Assembly: GCF_902806455.1 (NCBI RefSeq)
Contig: NZ_CADCWQ010000001.1
Location: forward strand, 2,914,001-2,978,000
Source: Virgibacillus doumboii
GTDB taxonomy: Bacteria; Bacillota; Bacilli; Bacillales; Amphibacillaceae
Length of the DNA stretch: 64,000 nucleotides
Direction: 5' to 3'
Shown here in pieces: positions 28,969-36,910 of this stretch. The position numbers and the translations under genes were made by a program. Every line of letters starts with the position of its first letter. Position 1 is the first letter of the stretch. The notes below the pieces were generated by a model. The model was given only the letters and a program-made list of their open reading frames with translations. It did no database searches and was not told the DNA's origin.

Positions 28969-29862
28969 ATGAATATTTTAGTAACCGGCGGGACAGGTTT
29001 TGTAGGTAAACATCTGACAAATACATTGCTCGAAAACGACCACTGCGTCTACATACTCACACGCTCCCCTGACAAACACACTGATAGTGAAAAAATATCC
29101 TACTTAGGCTATAACACACAGGCTGATACACTGCCAACAATTCATGCTGTCATAAACCTTGCCGGTGATTCGTTATTCGGTTACTGGACGAAAAAGAAAA
29201 AAGAGGCTATTCGCAACAGTCGGATCGAAACAACGCAAAAAGTAATTGATTTTATGAAGAACATGGATAAAAAACCGGAAGTGCTCATTAGCGGTTCAGC
29301 AGTGGGATTCTATGGAACTTCCGAGGACTTGATATTTACCGAAAAGACGACGAAGCCTGGCAATGATTTTTTGGCTACTGTCGTTACTGACTGGGAAAAA
29401 ACTGCCAGTCAAGCTGAACAGCTGAGGATTCGGACTGTTTATACCCGATTTGGGGTTATCTTAGGAAATGAGGGCGCCCTTCCATATATGAAGCTGCCGG
29501 TTAAAATGTTCGCTGGCGGTAAGATTGGCAATGGTGAGCAGTGGGTTCCATGGGTACATATTGAAGATGTGGTCAAACTTATTCAATTTGCCTTAGATAA
29601 TGAAGCCATTAGCGGTCCATTGAACGTTACCGCACCCAATCCGAAGCGAAATAAGGATTTCACAAAAATTCTGGCAAACTTATTAAAGCGGCCATATTGG
29701 ATCCCTGCCCCCTCACCCATTATCCGAATGACTATCGGGGAAATGAGCCTGCTCATCACAAAAGGGCAATATGTCCTGCCGAATAAAGCTGTGGAAAACA
29801 ATTTTCAATTTACCTATCCCTATTTGGAAGAAGCGTTACGTAATATTGAACGTTCACATTGA
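28969..29862 (+). CDS. yfhF: YfhF-like NAD-dependent epimerase/nucleotide-binding protein
   Basis: This protein of about 297 residues belongs to the TIGR01777 family of extended SDR-fold proteins. The Rossmann motif VTGGTGFVGKHLT is at the start, INLAGDSLFGYW follows, and the C-terminal region has VPWVHIEDVV and the DUF1731-like end. I use the ATG at 28969 because GAGGAG precedes it; an ATG 18 bases upstream would leave no ribosome binding site. Substrate is unknown. It neighbours recX and yfhE as in B. subtilis. Confidence 0.92.
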   Translation: MNILVTGGTGFVGKHLTNTLLENDHCVYILTRSPDKHTDSEKISYLGYNTQADTLPTIHAVINLAGDSLFGYWTKKKKEAIRNSRIETTQKVIDFMKNMDKKPEVLISGSAVGFYGTSEDLIFTEKTTKPGNDFLATVVTDWEKTASQAEQLRIRTVYTRFGVILGNEGALPYMKLPVKMFAGGKIGNGEQWVPWVHIEDVVKLIQFALDNEAISGPLNVTAPNPKRNKDFTKILANLLKRPYWIPAPSPIIRMTIGEMSLLITKGQYVLPNKAVENNFQFTYPYLEEALRNIERSH

Positions 29863-29927
29863 CTGATTAGATAAATGTATATTTTTTCAATTGTGGATAA
29901 TCCTAAGCGTAAAGTGAGGGATTGTTT

Positions 29928-30056
29928 ATGAGAGGCAAACCAAAAATTGAGAACGAGAAGTTTTTATCAAAAATGCAGGAAGTCTCGTATCAGAAGGAAT
30001 TCAGGCGTGCTGACAAAACGTATAACCAGCTGACGCAAAAAGGAAACCGAAGTTAA
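29928..30056 (+). CDS. yfhE: YfhE-like small protein
   Basis: This 42-residue basic protein has the sequence feature VSYQKEFRRADK, characteristic of the small YfhE family. In B. subtilis yfhE lies next to yfhF, as here. It starts with ATG after GTGAGG, and its stop codon lies inside a terminator hairpin. Function is unknown. Confidence 0.75.
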   Translation: MRGKPKIENEKFLSKMQEVSYQKEFRRADKTYNQLTQKGNRS

Positions 30057-30075
30057 TGCTTTGGTTTCCTTTTTA
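30042..30075 (+). terminator. terminator of yfhE
   Basis: GGAAACCGAAG and CTTTGGTTTCC form an 11-bp stem around TTAATG, followed by TTTTTATTT. The stem includes the yfhE stop codon. Confidence 0.88.
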
Positions 30076-30193
30076 TTTATCCACAAGTTTTTCTGGTGTT
30101 GTGAATAACTCCTGGAACTCCCTCCACAAGCCATCCATTTATTCACACCTTAATTGTGTATAAAAATTCATGTACCTGTGGATTATGTGGATA

Positions 30194-30505
30194 TTAGACA
30201 AGAGTTTTGTGTGTAACTTCATTCTCCTGTTGATAATATTGTGGATGGTTTAGTATCCGCATAGCATCATTCCATGCATCCGCTTTTCGCTTACCAAATC
30301 CGTACCCTGTTTTAATATTAGTTGTCTCCAATGCTAAAGCCGCCTGCCAAATAGCCATTTTATTAACATTCCAAATGTAGATAACCGTCGTACCAGCATC
30401 CACAATATCGATTTCAAATTCTTTATCAAGAAAAATAGCCCGTAAGATCATTATCTTTGTCAAATTTGTAATAGAATCATGGTACAAAATTAAACAGCTG
30501 ACCAT
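30194..30505 (-). CDS. hypothetical protein
   Basis: This 103-residue soluble protein is not recognised. It has a hydrophobic N-terminal third and a basic centre (YGFGKRKADAWNDAMRIL) that may be a helix. AAGGGG lies nine bases before the ATG. The mirrored XRE gene lies divergently at 30669, and the two may share a promoter region. Coding character is moderate; no domain can be named. Confidence 0.55.
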   Translation of the reverse strand: MVSCLILYHDSITNLTKIMILRAIFLDKEFEIDIVDAGTTVIYIWNVNKMAIWQAALALETTNIKTGYGFGKRKADAWNDAMRILNHPQYYQQENEVTHKTLV

Positions 30506-30668
30506 CGCATTATCCCCTTAGAATTGTTCTTTTTATAAACATAATATTATATGTGCATAAATAGCACAATAAAATACCCTTTTCGCACTCTCAATCATGA
30601 TAGGATTATATGTATCTCATTAGGAAATTTGGATTTTTTCCCCAATTTTATTGCAGAGTGTGATAATC

Positions 30669-31085
30669 ATGAGTTTGGAGAAAATGGCATATAACATAAA
30701 ATTCTTCCGGGAACTGAACGGCTGGACACAGGAAAAGCTGGCCGATAAGTTAAATATTTCCCGATATGCTGTGATACGGTGGGAAACGAACAAGGTAGTT
30801 CCGGATATTGAATCTCTGATAAAACTCAGCGAACTGTTTGATGTTACGATTGATCATATTGTTGGGAATCATTCGATTCGCGAGGATTTATTAAAAGACT
30901 TCAAACGCATTTACAGTTCCAAATCAAAATCTTTCGATGAAGAAGCTGTCGAATTGGTTGAATACTTAATGGAAAATCCGTCATTCAAGAAACAGATTTT
31001 CCGATTGCGTAATCTGCCAATCAAAAAGCAAAAATCTATTCATGATATGTTTGAAAATATAATTGAACAAATTGAGAAAATATAG
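30669..31085 (+). CDS. XRE-family transcriptional regulator
   Basis: This protein of about 138 residues has an N-terminal Cro/C1-type helix-turn-helix: the first 60 residues include LNGWTQEKLADKLNISRYAVIRWE and PDIESLIKLSELFDVTIDHI. The C-terminal half is helical and may dimerise. The start is uncertain between the ATG at 30669 and the one at 30684, which has TTGGAG in front. It is followed by its own terminator. Target genes are unknown. Confidence 0.88.
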   Translation: MSLEKMAYNIKFFRELNGWTQEKLADKLNISRYAVIRWETNKVVPDIESLIKLSELFDVTIDHIVGNHSIREDLLKDFKRIYSSKSKSFDEEAVELVEYLMENPSFKKQIFRLRNLPIKKQKSIHDMFENIIEQIEKI

Positions 31086-31114
31086 TTGAGTGAATAAATC
31101 ACTCAACTTTTTTA
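31085..31114 (+). terminator. terminator of the XRE regulator gene
   Basis: GTTGAGTGA-ATAAA-TCACTCAAC is followed by TTTTTT, starting at the stop codon. Confidence 0.9.
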
Positions 31115-31140
31115 ATGGTGGGCCATATTAATCGCTGAAT

Positions 31141-31249
31141 GCCGAAGTTCACAAAGATTATGTCGAAGTTCACAGAAGAAAAGCCGAAGTTCACAATTGG
31201 TTTGCTTGAAGTTCACAATTAAAACGCCGAAGTTCACAACTTGTTCGCC
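31141..31249. repeat. intergenic array B: 21-nt tandem units with GAAGTTCACA core
   Basis: The invariant core GAAGTTCACA occurs five times, starting at 31144, 31165, 31186, 31208 and 31229 (steps 21, 21, 22, 21). It is preceded by GCC, GTC or GCTT and followed by variable AT-rich bases. It begins about 30 bp after the XRE terminator. The core is the reverse complement of the repeat in arrays C and D. Confidence 0.85.
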
Positions 31250-31371
31250 TATCTCCGTCCAGCTGCATTCTGGAAAGCCCCGCCAACCTCTCCAAAAAGT
31301 ATTCTTTTATACAGAACCTTTTTCGGTTATAGTTCGTATAGAAGTTATCCCCCATGATTGGAGTGAACAAA

Positions 31372-31590
31372 ATGGAAGAAATGGGAGCTTTACAATTATT
31401 TAGTGAAATCAACTGGGCCATTATCGCACCGTTTTTAGTCATTCAGGCAATTCTGCTTGTCGTCGCACTGATTGATGTGATTCGAATTGATCGAACAAAC
31501 GGACCGAGATGGATGTGGGTCCTGATCATTTTACTTATTAGTTTATTTGGTCCAATTGCTTATTTCATATTTGGAAGGAGGCAGGATTAG
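31372..31590 (+). CDS. yxlE: YxlE-like PLDc_N membrane protein
   Basis: This 72-residue protein has two membrane helices (about 12-35 and 45-65) with the phospholipase D nuclease N-terminal motif: DVIRIDRTNGPRWMWVLIIL and the ending GPIAYFIFGRRQD. In B. subtilis YxlE precedes YxlF and YxlG in the sigY operon, the order seen here, although no sigY gene is adjacent. I use the ATG at 31372 because of the GGAGTG in front. Probable accessory or immunity subunit of the exporter. Confidence 0.85.
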   Translation: MEEMGALQLFSEINWAIIAPFLVIQAILLVVALIDVIRIDRTNGPRWMWVLIILLISLFGPIAYFIFGRRQD

Positions 31591-32499
31591 ATGACCCTGC
31601 TTACGGTCAACAATCTGACCAAAAAATTTAACGGCAAACCAGTGGTCAATCAAGTCAGCTTTCGGTTCCAGTCTGGCAAGTGCATTGCATTGATTGGACC
31701 AAATGGCGCGGGCAAAACAACGACATTACGCATGTTATCGGGATTAATTAAATTATCAGGCGGCTCTGTAACATTTGCCGAGATGAACAAAACTGATGAC
31801 AATCGGAAATATATTGGCTATCTCCCGCAATATCCTGTCTTCTACTCATGGATGACCGGAAAAGAATTTCTTGTTTATGTCGGGCAACTGGCGCATCTAT
31901 CAAAAGAGAAGGCGGTGAAACGTGCCGAATCCCTTTTGGAACGAGTTGGGCTGACTGAGGCAAAAAACCTCCGTATCGGAAAATATTCTGGCGGTATGAA
32001 ACAGCGGCTTGGAATCGCTCAAGCTATTATCCATCATCCTAAATTACTTATGCTTGATGAACCGGTATCGTCGCTTGACCCGATTGGCCGGCGCGAAGTA
32101 TTAACGTTAATGGAAGAGCTGAAAGAGGATATGACGATTTTATTTTCCACTCACATTTTAGGTGATGCGGATGAAGTAAGTGATGAATTGGTGTTGTTAC
32201 ATGATGGGCGAATCGTTGAATCAGGTTCCATGGACGAACTTCGCCGCAAATACCAAACATCAAAAATTGAACTTGGTTTTCAGGAGGAAGCCGAAAATTA
32301 TCAGGCCAAAATTGAGAATCTATCATCCGTGGAAAATTGTTATCTGGAGCGGGCTGCAATTCATGTCACAGCCAAAGATATTGATTTGGCAAGAAAAGAA
32401 ATTCTCACAGCCGCTGTAAATGAGGAATGGCCGCTAACCGACTTTTCCGTAAGCCGTGCATCACTGGAAGACATGTTTATGAAGGTGGTGAACAGCTAA
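31591..32499 (+). CDS. yxlF: ABC transporter ATPase (YxlF-like)
   Basis: This 302-residue ATPase belongs to the CcmA/drug and bacteriocin exporter class. Walker A is GPNGAGKTTTLR (about 36-47), signature YSGGMKQRLGIAQA (about 134-147), Walker B LLMLDEPVSSLD and switch His STHIL. The last 80 residues form the usual accessory domain. It starts directly after the yxlE-like stop and overlaps the permease start by one base. Confidence 0.93.
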   Translation: MTLLTVNNLTKKFNGKPVVNQVSFRFQSGKCIALIGPNGAGKTTTLRMLSGLIKLSGGSVTFAEMNKTDDNRKYIGYLPQYPVFYSWMTGKEFLVYVGQLAHLSKEKAVKRAESLLERVGLTEAKNLRIGKYSGGMKQRLGIAQAIIHHPKLLMLDEPVSSLDPIGRREVLTLMEELKEDMTILFSTHILGDADEVSDELVLLHDGRIVESGSMDELRRKYQTSKIELGFQEEAENYQAKIENLSSVENCYLERAAIHVTAKDIDLARKEILTAAVNEEWPLTDFSVSRASLEDMFMKVVNS

Positions 32500-33275
32500 T
32501 GCAGTGGATGACACTTTTTAAAAAAGAATTCATTGAGAACATGCGAAATTTCAAATGGATCTGGGTACCGCTTGTTTTGATTTTAATCTCAATCATGGAC
32601 CCGATTTCAAGCTATTATTTACCGCAAATCATTGATGCTGTCGGCGGCATGCCTGAGGGTACTGAATTCCAGCTCCCTGAGATACAACCAAGCGACGCGA
32701 TTAGGATGAGTCTATCGCAAATGAGTTTAATTGGGGTAGCCGTAATTGTACTGATGTCGATGGGGACAATTTCTGGAGAACGAAAAAGCGGTGTTTCCGA
32801 ACTTGTTTTGGTTAAGCCAGTTTCCTATGCCAATTACATAACGGCAAAATGGGCGTCCATATTGCTGCTGACACTCGCATCATTTGCAGTGGGGATTTTG
32901 GCCAGCTGGTACTACGTGAACTTATTATTCGGTGACCTATCGTTTGGAGCACTTCTGCAAATATTTTTCTTTTATGGATTATGGCTGGCACTAGTCGTAT
33001 CATTATCCATTTTTTACAACACGATTGTTAAAATACCCGGACTTGTAGCATCTTGCACCATAGCTACAATCATAGTAATGAAACTGATTACAACTATTTT
33101 CGGTCATTTATTGGAATGGAGTCCCAACAACATATCAGGTTATATTCAGCAAATGCTCGTCTCAGGCAGTGTTCCGTCGGAGTTAACCGGAGCTGCGATT
33201 GTAACAGCTGTAATGATCGTTTTACTTGTTATTGGATCAATTTATACGTTTAAAAATAAAGAATTGGCGAATTAA
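32499..33275 (+). CDS. yxlG: ABC-2 type permease (YxlG-like)
   Basis: This 258-residue integral membrane protein has six predicted helices, with the conserved cytoplasmic GERKSGVSELVLVKPVSYANYITAKW typical of ABC-2 exporters (given at about 88-113). Start ATG shares an A with the ATPase stop, and AAGGTGGTG precedes it. It forms the membrane channel with the YxlF-like ATPase. The substrate is unknown; gene order suggests toxic peptides or envelope stress. Confidence 0.9.
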   Translation: MQWMTLFKKEFIENMRNFKWIWVPLVLILISIMDPISSYYLPQIIDAVGGMPEGTEFQLPEIQPSDAIRMSLSQMSLIGVAVIVLMSMGTISGERKSGVSELVLVKPVSYANYITAKWASILLLTLASFAVGILASWYYVNLLFGDLSFGALLQIFFFYGLWLALVVSLSIFYNTIVKIPGLVASCTIATIIVMKLITTIFGHLLEWSPNNISGYIQQMLVSGSVPSELTGAAIVTAVMIVLLVIGSIYTFKNKELAN

Positions 33276-33333
33276 AAGTAGCCGGTAAAAAAGAGTTTTA
33301 TCAAAAGAAAAATCCGAACTAACTTGAAAGTGG

Positions 33334-33602
33334 TGCAAACAACCGCTCCGGAAATATACTGTGGTGCTCGTCGTGTTGCAAGTGATTTCGGAGAAGAAGC
33401 ACTCCTCGCAACTCGAAGCTTACTCGGTAGATGTTTCGCTCGTCGCTTTCCGCGGGCGGTTGTTGAGCCTCCTTGCGCTCGACGTATTGCAAGTGATTTC
33501 GGGGATGTTCCACTCCTCGCAGAAAAGATCCTACCGCGCTGCGGAATCTCATCCAGGCCTTTCCCCCCGCAGGAGTCTACGTATATTTCCTACGCTTGAC
33601 CC
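33334..33602. repeat. dispersed repeat element with two internal cassettes
   Basis: The element of about 260 bp runs from CCGCTCCGGAAATATACTG to GTATATTTCCTACGC, with inverted ends. Its body has CGCTTTCCGCGGGCGG and GCAGGAGTC as in the copy at 11546. Inside are two copies of a cassette of about 45 bp (33367-33410 and 33478-33520), each GTNTTGCAAGTGATTTCGG...CACTCCTCGCA. The same cassette occurs in the tRNA cluster at 634-679. No gene is seen in 33276-33686. Confidence 0.75.
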
Positions 33603-33654
33603 GTGCATTGTTCGCTTCTTTCCCTGCACTTTTTTGTTATGTCCCAGCATCAAC

Positions 33655-33686
33655 TTAAAAAGGACTGGCGCACCAGTCCTTTTTAA
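33655..33686. terminator. bidirectional terminator
   Basis: TTAAAAAGGACTGG-CGCA-CCAGTCCTTTTTAA is a perfect hairpin with A and T runs, just beyond the stop of the 33687 gene. Confidence 0.9.
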
Positions 33687-34388
33687 CTATCTTACTTTTA
33701 CTGTTGTAATCGTATGAATAAGTAACCAGGAAATACCGTACACAATTATCCCTGCAGCAAATAACTGATAAAAGAAGACGATGTCAAACGACTGGAACAA
33801 TTCTACGATGAAATCGGTCAGCCAACCCTGAGCTGCACCTAACATTACAATAATCAGAGCTGCTCCTGCTACACTTCCACCGCCGATTAGACCAGCCCGG
33901 TAAAATATCAGTCCTAAAACATACATAACCGAAAGCAGAAAGAACATTACCGTTGTATCAATAACCACCCTGGACATCCACGTGTCTGTCAACAGTTGGG
34001 ATGGATGAAAGAAGTTGAAGGTAGTGATAGATAGCTGATCCGTTATCCACATAACCATTGAGTGTACTGTATTTCCAAAAATAGATTGCAGGATGGAGAT
34101 TCCCAAAAAGAATAATGCAACACTTACAAATAAGTTTTTTCTGGTGGCACCCATTTTAATCGAAAATGGAACGCTTACCTTTACTGCTAAGAACCCAAAA
34201 ATACTGCAAAATATATACATTGCCCCTGATTTGCCAAAATATAAACCATTGCTGTCCGTATTTAACAGCATATAGGCTATTACGATACTGGCAAATAAAC
34301 TGGCCAGCAGAATAGACCAGAATATGATAAATTGACGTCTCGTGTCAGTCACAAAGAAATAAAGTAATCCTTTAATCTGTCTCCCCAT
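33687..34388 (-). CDS. six-helix membrane subunit, paralogue 2 (YtrC/YtrD-type operon)
   Basis: This 233-residue membrane protein has six predicted helices. It is clearly a paralogue of the gene immediately upstream (34413-35120): both begin MGRQIKGLLYF, share MGATRKNLFVS in the middle and GAAQGWLTDF or GVAQGWLTDF near the end, and finish TTVKxR. It should be part of the ABC transporter encoded upstream. GGGGGA precedes the start. Divergence between copies suggests an old tandem duplication giving a heterodimeric channel. Confidence 0.85.
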   Translation of the reverse strand: MGRQIKGLLYFFVTDTRRQFIIFWSILLASLFASIVIAYMLLNTDSNGLYFGKSGAMYIFCSIFGFLAVKVSVPFSIKMGATRKNLFVSVALFFLGISILQSIFGNTVHSMVMWITDQLSITTFNFFHPSQLLTDTWMSRVVIDTTVMFFLLSVMYVLGLIFYRAGLIGGGSVAGAALIIVMLGAAQGWLTDFIVELFQSFDIVFFYQLFAAGIIVYGISWLLIHTITTVKVR

Positions 34389-34412
34389 GTTTATCCCCCT
34401 TCATCTGTACTA

Positions 34413-35120
34413 CTACCTGGCTTTAACTGTTGTAATCCTTCTGAGAAAAATGAAGGTTATTCCATAAATCACTACTGCAATGCCAAGCAGCTGATAAAAG
34501 AATCCAATATCAATTCCCGAAACTAAATCAATAACAAAATCAGTAAGCCATCCCTGTGCCACCCCTAAAAGAAGAACAACAAGCACTGCACCAAGAAAGC
34601 TTCCTCCTCCAACTAAACCATATTTATAGAATAACAATCCTATTACAAACATAGCTGCTGTAAAGAAAAACATGATGGATGTATCAATAATAATGCGTGT
34701 GTACCAAGTATTCTCCAGAAAATATGCAGGATGAAGAAAAGAAAACATATCTATTCCCGTTGCGTTCATTAATGCCATGACAAGCTCCTGCAGGATAGCC
34801 CCGGCAACAGCCATTGCAAACGATAGAACAAGAAAGAATATCCCCATGCTGACAAACAAATTTTTACGTGTTGCACCCATTTTTATTGTAAATGGCACGG
34901 AGTCTTTTACCGCAATAAATCCGATTATCGCACAATAAACGTACATTGGACCTGTCAGGCTTAATCTAAAAAATGCATCCCCGTCATTTACACCTGACAG
35001 AAAATACGTGAACCCTACTGAAACGACTATTATTGCCATTAAAATCGTCCAAAAGATTGTAAGTGAGTGTCGATAGTCTGATGCATAGAAATAAAGTAAT
35101 CCTTTAATCTGTCTCCCCAT
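34413..35120 (-). CDS. six-helix membrane subunit, paralogue 1 (YtrC/YtrD-type operon)
   Basis: This 235-residue membrane protein has six predicted helices. It starts four bases after the ATPase gene stop and is followed 24 bases later by its paralogue. Shared motifs include MGRQIKGLLYF, KMGATRKNLFVS and QGWLTDF. It is a probable membrane partner of the GntR-controlled ATPase. B. subtilis ytrABCDEF is the nearest named arrangement, but the order here is simpler. Confidence 0.85.
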   Translation of the reverse strand: MGRQIKGLLYFYASDYRHSLTIFWTILMAIIVVSVGFTYFLSGVNDGDAFFRLSLTGPMYVYCAIIGFIAVKDSVPFTIKMGATRKNLFVSMGIFFLVLSFAMAVAGAILQELVMALMNATGIDMFSFLHPAYFLENTWYTRIIIDTSIMFFFTAAMFVIGLLFYKYGLVGGGSFLGAVLVVLLLGVAQGWLTDFVIDLVSGIDIGFFYQLLGIAVVIYGITFIFLRRITTVKAR

Positions 35121-35123
35121 CTG

Positions 35124-35978
35124 TTATGCTCCCTTCTTCTCCGTTAAATAAATCATCAGTTCCTGGATTGGAATACCTTCCACAGATAATCCTGCTGTTT
35201 TTGCCTGTTCCACGGTTCCATAAACATATGCAGTCATCATGCCTGCAAGTTGCTTTGTCTCAATTACTTCTTTACCGGCGATAAATGCTTCAACCTCTTC
35301 GATTGTGCCGGAAACAGCACACGCATTGTTTCGAAGCACTTCTGCTTCCTCTCTTAAGGCAAGTTTTCCATTCTGAAGTATGAGCACTTCCTCAAACATT
35401 AAGCTGACTTCATCAATTAAATGTGTGGAAAAAATAATTGTCCGTTTTTCAGATTCATATTCTTCCAGCAGAATTTCATAAAACTTTTTCCGTGCTGCGG
35501 CATCAAGCCCGATGTATGGCTCGTCAAAAATCGTGATTGGCGCCTTGCTCGACAAACCTACGATTATTCCTAGAGCGGATGCCATCCCTTTGGACAGAGC
35601 TTTCACCTTTGCATTCAGATTCAGGTTATACTCTTTGATCAGCTCATCAGCCAGTTGCTGATCCCATGTCGGATAAAAGTAAGAATAAATCCGCAGTACA
35701 TTTTTCACCTTCAAATCCTTTTTAAAGTTATCGCCTTCTTTAATCAGGCAAATCGATTCGGTCAGACGCTGATTATCAAACGGTTTTTCACCATCAATCA
35801 GAATTTCTCCCTCTGACGCTAAAATATGACCGGACAAAATCTCCATGAAAGTCGTCTTTCCTGCTCCGTTTCTGCCAAGCAAACCATATATTTTCGGTTC
35901 AGTAAGTGTGAACGAAACATCTTCAAGCGCATTTGTACTCCCGTATTTTTTTGATAAATTTTTAACCTCAATCTTCAT
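35124..35978 (-). CDS. ABC transporter ATPase of GntR-controlled operon
   Basis: This 284-residue ATPase has Walker A GRNGAGKTTFME (about 34-45), Walker B ITIFDEPYIGLD and switch His STHLID. The signature motif is degenerate, LSKGMASALGI where LSGGQ is expected, as in the YtrB/YhcG-type subfamily. Its start overlaps the 3' end of the GntR gene by 11 bp. It works with the two paralogous membrane proteins, probably in cell-wall-antibiotic response. Confidence 0.9.
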   Translation of the reverse strand: MKIEVKNLSKKYGSTNALEDVSFTLTEPKIYGLLGRNGAGKTTFMEILSGHILASEGEILIDGEKPFDNQRLTESICLIKEGDNFKKDLKVKNVLRIYSYFYPTWDQQLADELIKEYNLNLNAKVKALSKGMASALGIIVGLSSKAPITIFDEPYIGLDAAARKKFYEILLEEYESEKRTIIFSTHLIDEVSLMFEEVLILQNGKLALREEAEVLRNNACAVSGTIEEVEAFIAGKEVIETKQLAGMMTAYVYGTVEQAKTAGLSVEGIPIQELMIYLTEKKGA

Positions 35979-36345
35979 TTAACGTACCCTCCCTGTTTAT
36001 CATTTCCACCAATTCTTCTTTCCTGATGTGCAGTTTACTTGCCTCGCTTTTCAGTGGAAGCATGAAGTTTTCATAAAATGTTTGTTTTCGCTTTTCGATT
36101 AAAATCGACTTGGCATCCTCCGTTACGAACATTCCAACACCCCTTCGTTTTACTAAAATATCCTCGTCAACGAGTTCGTTAATTCCCTTTGCAGCAGTTG
36201 CGGGGTTTATTTGATAGTATTTAGCAAATTCGTTTGTAGAAGGGACACGTTCCCCCGGCTTAACCGATCCGTTGATGATCGAGTCTTCCAGTTGTTCTTT
36301 AATCTGCTGAAAAATTGGTTTGTTTTCATCTAATTGCTTTTTCAT
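35968..36345 (-). CDS. GntR-family regulator, YtrA subfamily
   Basis: This 125-residue repressor has an N-terminal winged helix (GERVPSTNEFAKYYQINPAT at about 32-51, then VKRRGVGMFV) and only a short helical C-terminal extension. That is typical of YtrA-type regulators that control the ABC operon they head. A 22-bp dyad at 36368-36389 overlaps its promoter region and is the likely operator, so the operon should be autorepressed. Confidence 0.92.
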   Translation of the reverse strand: MKKQLDENKPIFQQIKEQLEDSIINGSVKPGERVPSTNEFAKYYQINPATAAKGINELVDEDILVKRRGVGMFVTEDAKSILIEKRKQTFYENFMLPLKSEASKLHIRKEELVEMINREGTLNED

Positions 36346-36367
36346 AAATAAGCCCCTTAGTTAATTG

Positions 36368-36389
36368 GTTAATTACTTATGTAACTAAC
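36368..36389. promoter_or_regulatory. operator dyad of the GntR/ABC operon
   Basis: GTTAATTAC-TTAT-GTAACTAAC is a 9-bp inverted repeat with one mismatch. It lies directly after the -10 of the operon promoter, a position suited to repression. Confidence 0.75.
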
Positions 36390-36416
36390 CATATAACCAA
36401 TGATGTTTTTTGTCAA
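36388..36416 (-). promoter_or_regulatory. promoter of the GntR/ABC operon
   Basis: On the reverse strand -35 TTGACA (36411-36416) and -10 TATGGT (36388-36393) are separated by 17 bp, and the operator dyad abuts the -10. Confidence 0.75.
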
Positions 36417-36489
36417 TACTTTTCTGAAAAATTATTTTGAAAATTTATATACCCTCAAATTGCTTTGCGTGGCGACTTTCACACCGAAC

Positions 36490-36612
36490 AAATTGTGAAC
36501 TTGAGCCGAAAATTTGTGAACTTGAGCGAGATATCTGTGGACTTGAGCGATTGCGGTAAATGGAGCCACCATGAACTTGAGCCCATTCTGTGACAGTTTG
36601 AGCGAATGACAT
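36490..36612. repeat. intergenic array C: 21-nt tandem units with TGTGAACTTGAGC core
   Basis: Units start at 36494, 36515 and 36536 (exact 21-nt steps) with core TGTGRACTTGAGCG; more decayed units follow near 36571 and 36590. It lies between the terminator of the SPFH operon and the GntR gene. The core matches arrays B (reversed) and D. Confidence 0.85.
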
Positions 36613-36678
36613 TCCAGACACTCTAGAAAGGTCTGAAGAAAGAGTTACCGTTCAATGCTGACATATGTCTACCATTGC

Positions 36679-36712
36679 AAAAAAACTCTGCACCTTAAAC
36701 AGTGCAGAGCCG
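36679..36712 (-). terminator. terminator of the RHH/SPFH operon
   Basis: On the reverse strand CTCTGCAC (36702-36709) and GTGCAGAG (36686-36693) form a stem followed by TTTTTTT. Confidence 0.88.
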
Positions 36713-36718
36713 CTTTCA

Positions 36719-36898
36719 TTAATCTTCTCCTATTTTTTTATCCTGTGATTTTGGTAATCGTCCGGCTTTTTTTGCCGATTCCCGCAGTAAAAATTCTACG
36801 TGGCTGTTAACGCTGCGGAATTCATCTTTTGCCCAGGATTGCAAAATATCATATAGTTTCGGGTCTATACGTAACGGGAAATTCTTTTTTTTCGTCAT
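36719..36898 (-). CDS. small Arc-like ribbon-helix-helix protein
   Basis: This 59-residue protein begins MTKKKNFPLRIDPKLYD, an Arc/MetJ-type beta strand, and continues with two helices (SWAKDEFRSVNSHVEFLLRE) and a charged tail. AGAGGG precedes the ATG. It starts 12 bases after the SPFH gene stop and shares its terminator. It probably binds DNA, possibly regulating the SPFH gene or acting as the antitoxin-like partner of an unseen gene. The link to SPFH is by position only. Confidence 0.8.
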   Translation of the reverse strand: MTKKKNFPLRIDPKLYDILQSWAKDEFRSVNSHVEFLLRESAKKAGRLPKSQDKKIGED

Positions 36899-36910
36899 AG
36901 AATCCCTCTT

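Larger units (their letters stand above)
29892..30194. promoter_or_regulatory. DnaA-box cluster around yfhE
   Basis: Two perfect DnaA boxes lie 177 bp apart in opposite orientation: TGTGGATAA at 29892-29900 and TTATCCACA at 30077-30085. TGTGGATTA (30177-30185) and TGTGGATAT (30186-30194) abut each other, each with one mismatch; a weaker TGTGGATGG follows at 30240. The gaps between are intergenic except for the tiny yfhE. No initiator gene or AT-rich unwinding region is beside it, so it is more likely a DnaA-binding or titration site than an origin. Confidence 0.5.

Noticed and set aside
29892-30248. Replication origin at the DnaA boxes
   Set aside because: No dnaA, dnaN or plasmid initiator gene nearby and no AT-rich unwinding stretch; the neighbourhood is the ordinary yfh block.
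33319-33717. Several frames across the dispersed element
   Set aside because: They change between copies of the element and are not kept in the relatives at 11546 and 62828.
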